A stretch of DNA of 64,000 nucleotides from Cladosporium sp. IMV 00045 (Eukaryota; Ascomycota; Dothideomycetes; Cladosporiales; Cladosporiaceae): positions 62,001-126,000 of the forward strand of contig MSJI02000807.1 in the NCBI GenBank assembly GCA_001931905.2, read 5' to 3'. Shown here piece by piece: positions 34,773 through 45,513 of the stretch. A program made the position numbers and the translations under genes. Within the stretch, counting starts at the first letter, position 1. Every line of letters begins with the position of its first letter. The notes below the pieces were generated by a model, which was not told the DNA's origin, searched no databases, and saw only the letters and a list, made by a program, of their open reading frames with translations.

Positions 34773-36329
34773 TTATCTGTTCCTAAAATGCAAATGAACC
34801 CGGGCTCCATCAGCTGAAGTCATGGACAAGCCCAGCTCTTCTTTCCATGGCTCATCATCAGCAGCCGTCACATTCTCCAACTTCTGCATAAGACGAACGG
34901 TCACATAAGATGCCGTGTTGATGGCGAATTGGTAGCCCAGGCACATGCGAGGGCCAGCCAAGAATGGAATATATGTCCAGTTGGCGGGAGATCCCTCATC
35001 CCAACGCTCTGGGCGGAAGGTGTCTGCATCAGGGCCCCAGAACTCTTTCCGCCGGTGAAGGCAATAGAGAGGCACAAGCACCGTTGTTCCTTTCGCCAGA
35101 GCGATCGGAGAATGACCGTCTGGACCACCGCCGGCAGGCAGCGTGGTATCTCTAGCTGCAGCACGTAGACTCCATGGAATTGCTGGGTGGCATCGAAGCG
35201 ACTCGTTGATACAAGCCCTTAGGTAGGGCATCTGTCTGACGGCTTCGTTGTCAGGCACTGCACCTCCGAGAGTGTCAATTTCCGCTTTGAGCTTCAGCCA
35301 GACGCGCTGGTCTCGGGCGAGCATAAACCACAAATTACTGAGCAAGCTAGCTGTGCTGTCTCTTCCCGCTACAAGTAGATGTAGTGCACCTTTGTGAATA
35401 TCGTCGGCGTTGGTAGTACGCTCACAGATTTCGTCTAGGAAGTTCGATTGCTTAACGTCCGTAGCAGGCTTGTCATCTGAGCATGCTTTGCGTTCTTGCT
35501 TTCGTTTCAGCGCAACGTTGACGTAATGCTCAGCGAAGTTCCAAAGCAGCTTGGTATCTCGCCAGTACTGAGGCTGGGGACGCAGGCGATCTGCCCAGCC
35601 TAGAGCAAATTTCTCGACTGCTGCTCGCTGGGCTCTATCAAAAGCACCGGCGAGCTCTGGTTCGGGAGACACTTCAGAGCTCGATGCGAGTGTGTTGCTG
35701 CTGCAACCGAGCAAATGCGCTGTCGACGAATCCAGGGTGAGCCGAAAGAAGAGGTCCTGTAAATCCACGGCTTGGTCGTCGGATGGAAGATGCTGCTCAA
35801 AACGGTCGAAGTGCTCAGAGTAAATGGTCAGATCTTCCAGAGCTTTTCGATTGAAACTGGGCATCATGAGCTTGCGATGGAATTTCCAGAGAGAACCGTC
35901 GGCGGTCAGGACTCCTGGGCCCACCAAGCCATCGAGAGGGACCTTCCTCGCAGGGCTTGCAATGAAGTCCTCCCAGTTCGTCTTGAGTATAGCTTCGACA
36001 TTTGCCGGCTCGATAGTCGTAAGCTTGTTGACTCCCAGGACCTTAGATGTGTAGGTTTTCCCGTAATCGTCAAAGTTGTGTTGAAGCAGCTCCAAGTATT
36101 TGTGCTCTTTCTTCCAGCGCCAACTCTCGTAGATTGTGTCAATGCCAAACTTCCACCATTTCTGCCTTCTTTTTGGTGCTTCCAAACACTCATTCTTCAG
36201 CGCGAAATCACGGAGTCTGCGTGATCGCTCAAGGCGTTGAAATATCGCATAGCTGCAAAGGACGATAGCCAGCACGACGATGACGAGGTAGCGTGGCACT
36301 TCAGCCAAGTCCTTCGTGTGAGGAGCCAT
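34773..36329 (-). CDS. CYP52-like cytochrome P450 (alkane/fatty-acid hydroxylase type)
   Basis: This single-exon 518-residue P450 starts at the ATG at 36329, just before the membrane anchor VPRYLVIVVLAIVLCSYAIF; the frame stays open upstream, but that part lacks P450 character. It has the I-helix oxygen site AGRDST, the K-helix ESLR, the PERW region and the haem loop FLAGPRMCLG with Cys463. The run FGIDTIYESWRWKKEHKYLELLQ and the pattern around GPGVLTADGSLWKFHRKLM match CYP52-type enzymes, which typically hydroxylate terminal carbons of alkanes and fatty acids. The exact substrate is not deducible. It lies tail-to-tail with the sulfotransferase-like gene (177 nt) and head-to-head with the next P450. 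Confidence 0.9.
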   Translation of the reverse strand: MAPHTKDLAEVPRYLVIVVLAIVLCSYAIFQRLERSRRLRDFALKNECLEAPKRRQKWWKFGIDTIYESWRWKKEHKYLELLQHNFDDYGKTYTSKVLGVNKLTTIEPANVEAILKTNWEDFIASPARKVPLDGLVGPGVLTADGSLWKFHRKLMMPSFNRKALEDLTIYSEHFDRFEQHLPSDDQAVDLQDLFFRLTLDSSTAHLLGCSSNTLASSSEVSPEPELAGAFDRAQRAAVEKFALGWADRLRPQPQYWRDTKLLWNFAEHYVNVALKRKQERKACSDDKPATDVKQSNFLDEICERTTNADDIHKGALHLLVAGRDSTASLLSNLWFMLARDQRVWLKLKAEIDTLGGAVPDNEAVRQMPYLRACINESLRCHPAIPWSLRAAARDTTLPAGGGPDGHSPIALAKGTTVLVPLYCLHRRKEFWGPDADTFRPERWDEGSPANWTYIPFLAGPRMCLGYQFAINTASYVTVRLMQKLENVTAADDEPWKEELGLSMTSADGARVHLHFRNR

Positions 36330-36992
36330 TATTGCTTCGAGACGACTCTTAATATGCAAACGAATTGAAGTGGCCTTCCGTTTTGATGATTCGATCGGCG
36401 TCCAATTCGACTCACAAGATTCATGAACGCAAAGATAACAGATGGTATAGACCTTGAATCGGCCCTTACTACTACGATGGTCCAGGCGCTTGATCGACCA
36501 AACGGGTCGACTCAATGTGATCATCCAACCGCGTCGGGTTGAGGCTCTGGCGTCTGAGTCAATGATCCATAACATGTTCCACCACGCTCCTGGATACTAA
36601 CGGTGATTCGAGATCCGTTGTATACCCATAGCACTGTACCTCCTACTGGGTTGACCCTGATAGTCAAGCCGTTGCCATCTTGATGTGGAAAGTGGATGAG
36701 CCTAATGATCCGAGCGCAAAGTTTGTGTGGATCTCAAACAAAGCCCCACAGTCCGAGTATACGGGTCCAAAGGCAAAAATGCGGCGTTGATAGAGCTGCA
36801 GGGGTGGATTCACATGTGAAAATCAATGCTCATCGTTGCATGCAGTATGACGCCGGATCAACATGATTGACCGCTTCAAGCCCGAGCGTCCAGGCCGTAG
36901 AGGAATCGACGCAAGTAAAGGCACGATTCAGAGTCGCAGCTCCTTGCAGCATTCTTGCACCCTTTCTTCAACAGCAGCATTGAACGGAAGCT
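36330..36992. promoter_or_regulatory. Divergent promoter region between two P450 genes
   Basis: This 663-nt region separates two P450 genes transcribed away from each other, an arrangement that permits co-regulation. Loose CGG and CCG triplets occur, but I could not single out a site with confidence. Confidence 0.45.
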
Positions 36993-38603
36993 ATGCTCGT
37001 GGCAACGGCACTCGCGGTCACCGCACTACGCCTGGTGCAAGATGTTTACAACGACCAGGTGCAAGCAACGCCTACGTACGCAAGGCTGTTCCTTTACCTA
37101 GCCGCCATTTTATTTCCAATCTTCGCGACGTACCGAATCTTTCTTGCGAAATACTTCAGCCCAAACCGGCATCTTCCAACCGTACAGCAGGGTCCCGTTC
37201 TGAGGAGGCTTTTCAAGGAACCTAACAGCATCGATTTCTTGCGCTGGATTGAAGAGATACCCAACGATGGTTTGATTCGTTTCCACGGCGTTCTCAACGG
37301 CGAAAGGCTTCTAGTCACAACCACCGAGGGCACTAGAATAGTCCACGAAGGCGACACGAAGGACTTTCATCGCCCTCCAGCTGCTAAGGCAATTCTTACC
37401 AGGCTCACAGGCGGCGCCATATTCGCTGCCGAAGGACGCGAACATGCCGCTCAACGCAAAGAAATGGTGCCTGCGTTCAAGCATCGTCATCTGAAGGAGC
37501 TATACCCTACCTTCTGGTCGAAGACAGTAGAGCTGGTGCGCTCGCTACAGGCGCATCGTGAGACTGTTCCAGATGAGAGCGTCATCGAGATCGATGACTG
37601 GGTGTCTCGTGGTACCCTCGATGCCATCGCTCTCGCAGGCTTCGGTTTCGACTTCAACTCCATTGCGCAGCCGGGCTCGGAACTTGTACGCAAGTATCGT
37701 ACTGCCTTCCTCCCAGGCAAAAGCGCTGCAAGAATTCGCATTCTGGCCAACTTCGTGCCAATCAAGCTGCTATTCAGATTGCCCATGAAGAGGAACCGTG
37801 ACGCCAAAGCATGCATCGAGGCGATTCGCTCTGCAACTTACGATGTGGTTCACAGGCGAGCAAACGAAGCGCTTGCCGAAAAGCAGAAGCGTCAAGATAT
37901 TCTTAGCGTGATGCTAGAGTCGCCGCTCTTCCAAGGAAAGACCGATTTGATCGTGTCTCAATGTATGGCCTTGCTCGCAGCAGGCCATGAAGCATCAGCG
38001 TTAGCGCTTGGCTGGACTCTCTTCGAGCTGTCCAAGGATCACAAGCGCCAGCAGAAGCTTCGTGAAGAAGTTCGCGCAAATTTGCCATCGCCAGACTCTG
38101 GCATTTCCATCGACGCCAGCCAGGTGGACCGTTTGGAGTATCTGGAGGCTGTTGTGCAAGAATCACTACGCAAATGGGGCCCGGTTCCCCGCCAGACACG
38201 TGTGTCACCTCGTGACATGGCAGTCTCTGGTCATGTCGTGCCGAAGAATACTCCCCTCGTAGTGAGCTTCTATGCCATGAACAGGATGCAAGAGAACTGG
38301 GGCCCAGATGCGGGGGAGTTTGTGCCAGAAAGGTGGCTCGGGGGCAACAAGTCCCTCGGCGGCTCGAAGGACAGATTCTGCTTCTCAACATTCTCTCATG
38401 GCGCCAGAAGCTGCATCGGCCAGAGATTTGCGCATTACGAGGTCCTGGTCTTCTTGGCAGGTCTCGTGGGGGCATTCGAGTGGTCTTTCGTGAACAAAGA
38501 AGGGCTACCAAGAGGTACCGTCGAGGCTGACCATGACTCGACTGTTATGCTGAAGGTCGCCGGAGGACTGCAGCTCGCCGTGAAACCAGTCGACGGTTGG
38601 TGA
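36993..38603 (+). CDS. Cytochrome P450 monooxygenase, single exon
   Basis: The 536-residue protein has an N-terminal anchor (LFLYLAAILFPIFATYRIFL), the WxxxR-like region EGREHAAQRKEMVPAFKH, the I-helix LLAAGHEASALALGW, the K-helix ESLR with KWGPVPRQTR, the PERW motif and the haem loop FSHGARSCIG with Cys474. In the I-helix, AGHEAS replaces the common AGxDTT, as in many fungal P450s of CYP3-like clans. The ATG at 36993 directly precedes the anchor. It belongs to a different family from the two other P450s here. The substrate is unknown. It shares a divergent promoter region with the CYP52-like gene. Confidence 0.9.
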   Translation: MLVATALAVTALRLVQDVYNDQVQATPTYARLFLYLAAILFPIFATYRIFLAKYFSPNRHLPTVQQGPVLRRLFKEPNSIDFLRWIEEIPNDGLIRFHGVLNGERLLVTTTEGTRIVHEGDTKDFHRPPAAKAILTRLTGGAIFAAEGREHAAQRKEMVPAFKHRHLKELYPTFWSKTVELVRSLQAHRETVPDESVIEIDDWVSRGTLDAIALAGFGFDFNSIAQPGSELVRKYRTAFLPGKSAARIRILANFVPIKLLFRLPMKRNRDAKACIEAIRSATYDVVHRRANEALAEKQKRQDILSVMLESPLFQGKTDLIVSQCMALLAAGHEASALALGWTLFELSKDHKRQQKLREEVRANLPSPDSGISIDASQVDRLEYLEAVVQESLRKWGPVPRQTRVSPRDMAVSGHVVPKNTPLVVSFYAMNRMQENWGPDAGEFVPERWLGGNKSLGGSKDRFCFSTFSHGARSCIGQRFAHYEVLVFLAGLVGAFEWSFVNKEGLPRGTVEADHDSTVMLKVAGGLQLAVKPVDGW

Positions 38604-39020
38604 GCGTGAGACTCTTATCATGATTGCCAGTGGGACCTTGGCGGTGATATGGCAAGGCCAAGGTCGGAATAAAGCATAGATACCTGTGCAATGCAGGCCT
38701 GCCCACGCTTGGCCTCTGATAGCTTGTATGTATGCTCGATGTAACGTCGCCCAAATGATATCTTGATAAAGTGCAATGCAAGTTCCTTGGTATGTAGATA
38801 GGCGCCCCCTCATGTGGCCTGTGTTGTGTTCCCCATGCCGAACTTTGCTCTGCGGGGAAAAAAGATTCGTCCCGTGACTGCACATCATCACCCTTTCAGA
38901 TAAGGAACATGGCCTCGGCAAAGGAACATGTATCTGATACCAAGGACCTATTTAACAGCGGGGTTTTTCTCTGGCGTACTGAGTTGAGCCTCATCAATTG
39001 ATTTAGAATATCATTTCGAA
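38604..39020. promoter_or_regulatory. Intergenic region upstream of the MFS transporter
   Basis: This 417-nt stretch between two plus-strand genes has no coding character. It should hold the P450 3' end and the transporter promoter. Confidence 0.45.
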
Positions 39021-40520
39021 ATGGGTTTTTTCCATCGATTGCGAGTCGCTGTCTGGGGCGTGCCGCCAGATACTGCGGCGGAACGACGTTTATTGTTCAA
39101 GATTGATTTCTTCATCTTGACTTATGTCTGCCTCATGTACTGGGTCAATTACCTTGACAGAGCAAACTTGAACAATGCCTATGTCTCAGGCGCACGAGAG
39201 GATTTGAACTTCAAGGGCACCCAGCTCAACCAAATCAACACCATCTTTTACGGCGGCTATCTCCTGGGTACGTATTTACTAACATAGACTTGCGATTAAG
39301 CATTCTGGCTGACAAGCTCAATAACAGGTCAAGTTCCAAACAACTTAATATTGCAGAAGATTCGTCCTGGATTATGGCTCCCATTCACCTGCGTTGCTTG
39401 GGGCCTTCTGACACTTGGCACTGCTTTCGTCCACCATCCCTGGCAAATCATGGTCATCCGCTTCTTCCAGGGTATTTTCGAAGCCAGCTGCTTTGTTGGC
39501 GTACAATGGATTCTTGGATCCTGGTACAAGCCTGAAGAAATCGGCAAGCGCACGGCTATTTTCACCAGCTCAGGCCTTGTTGGCACGCTGTTCAGCGGCA
39601 TTATGCAGGGTGCAATTCACAAGAACCTCGACGGCGTTTCTGGATTTGCTGGCTGGCGGTGGCTTTTTGTCATCGATTCGCTGATAACTTTTCCAATTGC
39701 GGCCTATGGCTTTCTCTGTTTCCCGGACACCCCGACCAGCACCAAAGCAGCCTACTTCACCCCCGAAGAGCGCGTGCTCGCCGTCGAACGGCTTCCAGAA
39801 GTCGTGCTCAACCGCGGCCATCTGGGCATGAGTTTGATCCGCCGGGTAGTTTTGTCCTGGCAATGGTGGGCTTTTGTCCTTCTCTGGATCGCAAACTCCA
39901 ACACGGAGATGTACTCTTCCAACGCAATTTTCCAGCTGTTGCTGCAGTCGACTGGCGAATACTCGGTCGAGCAAACAAACTATATTCCGAGCTCCGTGAG
40001 CGGGATGGGTGTCGTTGCAACATTGACCCTCGGCTGGTACACGGACTGGGCGCCCTCACGCAGATGGCACGTTGGCGTCTTACTTTCCATCACCGCTATC
40101 GTTTCCGGCGCCCTGATGCTCGGTGCACCCACACGAGCCGCCAAGTTCGCTGCACTGATTCTCAATGGATGTCAATTCGCCGGCCAAACCGTCATGTTTG
40201 CTTGGGCCAACGATGTCTTGCGCAGCGACGATGCGCAGCGAGCCATTGTCATCGCAAGCATGAACATGTTCGCGCAAGCGTTCTATATGTTCTGGAGCAT
40301 TCTGTTTTACAACGCTGCACAAGCGCCAGATTGGTTCGCGGGCAACATTGCCATGATCGTCATGGGGGTCTGTTTGTTTGCGACGACAATGCTATGCTTC
40401 TATCTGCAGCGGAGAGACGCTGTCCTCCTCGGTGTTGTGAGCACAAGGCGGGGGCAGCAGGGCGACTCTAAGGATGCAACAGTGATTGGGGCAAAAGAAG
40501 ACGGCTCGATCAGCGCGTAG
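39021..40520 (+). CDS. MFS transporter, allantoate permease/anion:cation symporter family
   Basis: Two exons, join(39021..39267, 39328..40520), give 479 residues with about twelve hydrophobic segments. Hallmarks of the DAL5-like anion:cation symporter family are visible: KIDFFILTYVCLMYWVNYLDRANLNNAYVSG in the first segment region (interrupted by no intron), GTAFVHHPWQIMVIRFFQG, and the WYKPEEIGKR loop. The intron (60 nt, GTACGT...AACAG) restores GYLLGQVPNNLIL. Members import organic anions such as allantoate, pantothenate and nicotinate. Substrate specificity here is unknown. Uptake rather than drug export is the family's usual role, which argues for nutrient or metabolite uptake in this neighbourhood. 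Confidence 0.88.
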
Positions 40521-40637
40521 ATAAGACGACCAAGTCTTGTATTCCTGTGAATAGAAATCTACCCGTTCTTCAAACGCAGACGACCCCAGTGTCAGCAAGG
40601 TTTTGCAATCAGCTTAGAATCTTCAGAGAGAGACCTC

Positions 40638-42903
40638 TCAAAATCTCCTTTCGATCCCCTCCCCTTCCGCCAACGCCTTCTCCCTCTCCCTCTCCTTCTC
40701 CTCAGCAGCCAACTCTCTCAAAGCCTTCACATCGCCCCCACAAGCCTCAAACCACTTCGGATCGACGTTGCTGAGGGCCAAATACGGGCTACAGTCCGCA
40801 TTCGCAGGCCCCTTGCGGTTCTCGACAGTCCAGCCCAAGCCCAAAAACTCCCACGGGTTCTTGGAGAAGCTTGCAATGTCAAAGTCTTCGTAGCGCGGCA
40901 CGCCCAGCAGTTTCATGTAGTGGTTCGAGGAGCCGGGGTAGACGGCGTTGACGCGGCCGGTCGCGTTGTTCTTGTACCAGCTGCGGCAGCTGTCTTTCCA
41001 TACGGTGTGTTTCACCCATTCCTGTGTGAGAGGAGGGGAGACCAGTTAACATTTGGTAAGTGACGTTCATTCGAGGAGACGCATACCTGGACGTGTTCGT
41101 TAAACTGGTCTGTGATTTGCTGTTTCGGAGACCAGCTGCGCAGGTTCTCGTTTTGCATCTTCTTGATCCATTGAATTGCATACTCGCTGACTGTTTGCAA
41201 TGGGCCCATCACACTGCCATCTGTGATCTAGTTGTCAGCTTCACGTAATCAAACGCCAAACCGTCTGAGGGCGTTTGGCATACTGTAGGATTGTCAGCTA
41301 GAATTCAAGCAGAGAATGTACCGTCCGGTCGTCTCCAACTCACCTCTCCACCGGCCAACTAGGACCAATATACGTAATGAAGTTGGGCATGTCAGGCACA
41401 CAGACGCCCAAGTAGCCTTCAGGACAAACCTTCCATTTCTCAGCCAGATCGACGCCGTCTTTGCCCACGATCGGGAATCTTGGTCGGTAAGAGACGTCGA
41501 AGCCAGTGGCGCACACAATCGTGTCGACCTTTCTCTCCACGCCGTCTTCTCCGACAACGCCATCTTCCGTGCAGCTGACCACGGGCGTAAAGTGTACATC
41601 TACGTTCTCCTCTTGGATGGCGACCATGTATGGGTCGCCAGGCGTAATGCGTCGGCAGCCAACTCTGTTCAAAGGGAAAGGTCTCAATTAGTTGATCGTT
41701 TCAACCACTAGGTTTAATCCCATCTGCACTTACCCGAAGTTCGGCGTGAAGCCCTTCAGCAACCGCTCATCTTTGATAAACTCGGCCATGCGAGCCTTGA
41801 ACATCTCCTTCGCGGCATTCTGCGTCTCGGTGCCCTCGTAGAAAGCTCCCCAAAGACCATTGACCTGATCCTCGATATCCTTGGCGTGAGCGACAAGCGA
41901 CTTGGGATCATTGCGAAAAGTATCACGCTCCTCCTGCGAGTACTCCTTGTTTTGACCGTAGTTATTCGCGATCTGAACAAACCAAACGCCCGTGCGGACG
42001 AAGATGTCGATGTGTTTGGCATGCGGCTGCATGGTCGGCACGGTCTGAATGGACGATGCGCCGGAGCCGATGACTGCGACTCGGTCGTTGGCCCATTCCT
42101 CTTTCTGGTAGTCTTTGGGCCAGCGGGCGGTGTGGACGACTTTGCCCTTGAACTGGTCCTTCAAGCCGGGGATGTCCGGCCATTTGTAGTTGTTCAATAT
42201 GCCTGTGCCGTGCAATAACACATGGCAGTGGTCCTCAAACTCCCTCGGCTCTTGTCCCGGTTTCTGTTCGCGCAGCTTGACGAGCCATTCGCCTGTGTCT
42301 TCTTTCCAGTAACAGCCGATGACTTCCGTGTGGAATTGCATGTATTTCCTGAGGTCGAAGGTCTTCACGATCTTCTCCAGGTAGGCAAAAATGTCGGGCG
42401 ATTTGGAGAAGAATTGAGGCCAATCGGGATTCTGCGCTGCTATGTGAGCAAGTTTCCTCTCATCTGATGCAAATCACGCGATGCTCACCAAAGCCCAATT
42501 GTAAGTGTAGGCATGTGATGGAATATCACAAGCACAGCTACAAATGTCAGCTTATTGACAGACCACACTAGTAAGCTACCACCCACCCCGGGTATCTATT
42601 CTCCAGCCAAGTCCCTGTACAACGTCAGACAACCGTGGTAAGACCTGTGCAGGTCGAGGGGGTTTCCTTACCAGCGATCTCTTCGTTCTTTTCGTAAATG
42701 ACATGTTCAACGTTGCCGCACAACTTTTGAATCTCATACGCCATGAGAATGCCACTGACACCAGCACCGATGCTCAAGACCTTCAAGCGGCGGTTCTGGG
42801 GATCCATCCATGTGGCATCTTGCCTGATGTTGTAGCCCGACGAGCCCGGTTGGGAGTAGTCAATTTTGCCGCCAGCTGCGACTGCGTTGAGATCCGGCGC
42901 CAT
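40638..42903 (-). CDS. Baeyer-Villiger-type flavin monooxygenase
   Basis: Seven exons, complement(40638..41021, 41087..41213, 41344..41664, 41734..42431, 42489..42537, 42587..42614, 42672..42903), give 612 residues. Two exons are tiny (28 and 49 nt) and together encode [20 protein letters not shown], the conserved flavin-edge region. The FAD motif GAGVSG (46-51), the BVMO fingerprint [12 protein letters not shown] (from residue 197) and the NADPH motif GSGASS (from 225) are all present. Such enzymes insert oxygen next to a ketone to form esters or lactones. The junction between exons 5 and 6 is uncertain: acceptor GGCAG (exon start 41213) keeps the frame, giving WPVESVMGPL. Last residues are Glu/Lys/Arg-rich. 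It converges on the MFS gene with 117 nt between stops. Confidence 0.88.
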
Positions 42904-43619
42904 GATAGATCGATTCGAAGTGGTTCTATCAAGTAAGACACAATTGTTGAAGGGAGGTGATAGAGTTCATTAAAGGATCCCAGGTCATACTTATACTCAT
43001 GTCGCTTGCCCTAAGCAATTACGCGCAGCTCATACGAGCAAACAACTCCCTGTCATCGAACCTCGGCATTTTCAGCGGAAGAGATCATTGCGACCCCTCT
43101 CTTGATAGTCTAAGGTGCTGTATAAAGGTAACGGGGAAGGTGCTCGCATGCGAGGCATCGTAGCGAAGCTGGTGACAGAGTGGGGTTGAAGCGGGGTGGA
43201 TGTGACGGGAGCGCCATGTTCCGTTCACTACTCGACTGAAACTAACGAAATGTCATCTAATTGTCATGAGAGGATAGAGCTGCCACTTGCACTATCTTTT
43301 GTGCTGCTTGATGTCCGATTGGGGCGTTGAATTGCCGCCGAGTCTTATGCATTGGACATATCAGCACGACAGCCGACGAGCTTGAGGCATCCCTAGCTAT
43401 TGTGCCTCCGACCAGCCTGTTCTCACAACTGTCTCAAAAAAGGGAATCTTCAGCGCCGCGCTTACAGCGAGTCGGATTCCGTGTCTCCAAGAAAGTTGAG
43501 AGCCTGTTGATGACTTCTTGGCGCGTTGTAATCAAACATCGCCTCCATGACTGCCTGAGGACTGTGTGAAAGTTTTCATCGAGGTACTAGAGCACATGAA
43601 CGACGAAGATCCACTCGCT
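42904..43619. promoter_or_regulatory. Intergenic region upstream of the monooxygenase
   Basis: About 716 nt with no convincing coding frame, between the monooxygenase start and the HAD phosphatase stop. Confidence 0.45.
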
Positions 43620-44650
43620 TCAAGCAGCACTGACATGCCCTTCCTGCAGCCGCTCGAGAAGGTTCGCAATCTCCTCGAAGTCATTCGCCCACAGAAGACC
43701 GCCTGGCCCATCTTTAATGCATTGATCGGACCAGGAATTACAACTGCTGACGTGCCGAACTTCGTAACCGGTGCGAGTGAGCAGATCAGCCAGTTCCTTG
43801 GAACTCGAACTCATCGGGTCGTTCCTGACGCAAATACCTAGACCTGCTGCAAGTAGACATCTGAGATCTGTGGGCGAATCGCCCACGTAGACGTTTTGCA
43901 TGTCCTTTTGGTACGACGAGACAAGGTTGCGGTGCTTGTCGTCAGTGGTTCGAGTGCTCGAGGACCCGTCGCTGTTTATGCGACCAGATGCACCATCTGG
44001 GTTCTCGAGACCTTCCAAGTCATTGGCTGTGATCGTCATTCCTTCGATTACGGTACTGACTTCTGGATCGAGATTCGCACGGTGAGCAGCGTTTCTCATT
44101 GTTGCGCGGATGAATGTCTCGCTCCAATTGACACTGTTGATAGAAATGTGCAAACCAGGCTGGGTAGAGTCCGAACTATGACCAGGTTGATGGGGCCTAG
44201 ATTCCAGAAAAGCCTCTCCCACCCATTCCGAAAAGTAATCCGTTCATTCCGTAGTAACGAGTCTGATGCTCTCTGGATATCATCCTTGGTCACGTGGCGA
44301 AAGAAGCCCGATCCTTCGACTCTAGCGGCGCTGGCTGTTTCAACTTTCGCAAGACTCGTCAACCAGGCAATCTCTTCCCTGATGTCTTTGCGATCCTGTT
44401 GCTTCGGGAAATAATCCTGTTCGTGGGCTGTATAGTCATCCATCCATGCTGTTCCGAATCCCTTGAAAGTCTCGGATCCTGTGGGCTTTCTGCCTAGACG
44501 AACATCTCGAGCATCCGCAATGGCTCCATATGCAAACATCGTGTCTCTGTTTGTGATAGTTCCATCAAAGTCCAGCATGAGGTGGATCGGCAGTCGTTGT
44601 CCTGGTTTAGATGTTGCCATTGTGCGAAGGAGGGACGTACTCATTCCCAT
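43620..44650 (-). CDS. HAD-superfamily phosphatase (phosphoserine-phosphatase-like)
   Basis: The nucleophile motif is LMLDFDGTIT near residue 30, and the acidic motif IV is VYVGDSPTDLRCLLAAG near the C-terminus. Together they mark a HAD hydrolase that removes phosphate from a small molecule or other substrate. The coding sequence breaks frame near 44215. One model is a 47-nt intron, complement(43620..44175, 44223..44650), giving 327 residues. The other reads straight on as NGWEAFLESRPHQPG if two extra bases (AG in GAGAGG) are an insertion. The motif VNWSETFIRA follows in either case. The start at 44650 is the first ATG of a run of three; upstream frame remains open. The promoter is shared with the divergent succinate dehydrogenase gene. 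The physiological substrate is unknown. Confidence 0.72.
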
Positions 44651-45513
44651 GCGATGAACAACAGCCTGCAAAGATGTGATTATACTCCGGTTCGTGAGAG
44701 TCTGCGTACGGATCTGCTGGCACTTATTTTTGTTAACATGTGTTTGGTCGCATCCAAGAAGCCTGCCCTGCCTGACGGATGCACGAAGCATTGGCAAAAG
44801 TCAATGGGCTGGAGACGCTTAGTAGACATAATCGCTGTGCAATCATTGGCTGAGCAAGCGTCGCATTCGAACATGTCCCTACATCGACGAAGATAGATGT
44901 TTCGTGGCAACAGGTGAAAGTTGGCTTAGCAAAAGTGGCCCAGAAAATTGGACGAGTGCAACTCGTAGACCAATTCGATGAACGTCTCTTCATCTCGACA
45001 CAGATCAGCCCTTTTGCCTTCAGACGAGCGAGATCGTGTGTGAGATTTGTGAGATCGCCGCATTTCTCCGCGTATCTCCTCGCCACACATGCAATTCATC
45101 CCCACAAGGCGGACGAGCGGCGGCGGTCATCGGGAATGCTCATTCCCGGATTGAACGGGATGAATTAAAGAATAGAAACATACTCCTTGATCAAAATTGT
45201 TTTCTCCTAAGTCAATCGATTATCTGAATTTACATACAACCACAACACAAATACACTTCCAACTCGTCAACGTCAAGATTGCCTTTAAGCATCAAACACT
45301 CTTCGAATCACGCTTACCGAGGATTACGCTTAGGCTTCCGCTGATTGGCTGAATCGGGAAGAGCACTATTTGCCTCCGAGCTGCTCCATCATAGATCTCG
45401 CTCTCTCTCCATACATTTACCAACTCGCCGCCCGCGCCCTCGAAACCCCATAAACCACTACCAGCACCACTACCGCTCTCCACTCCACCACCTTTCGTTT
45501 CTCTACGCGCACC
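44651..45513. promoter_or_regulatory. Divergent region, HAD phosphatase and SDH iron-sulfur subunit
   Basis: About 860 nt between divergent starts. Short open frames of 84-117 codons on both strands lack known domains. The 150 nt before the SDH start are C/T-rich, with the ACCACC and CACC tracts common in leaders of strongly expressed fungal genes. Confidence 0.45.

Noticed and set aside
44733..45168. Overlapping frames of 84 and 117 codons on opposite strands before SDHB
   Set aside because: They lie in a divergent promoter, lack domains and contradict each other.
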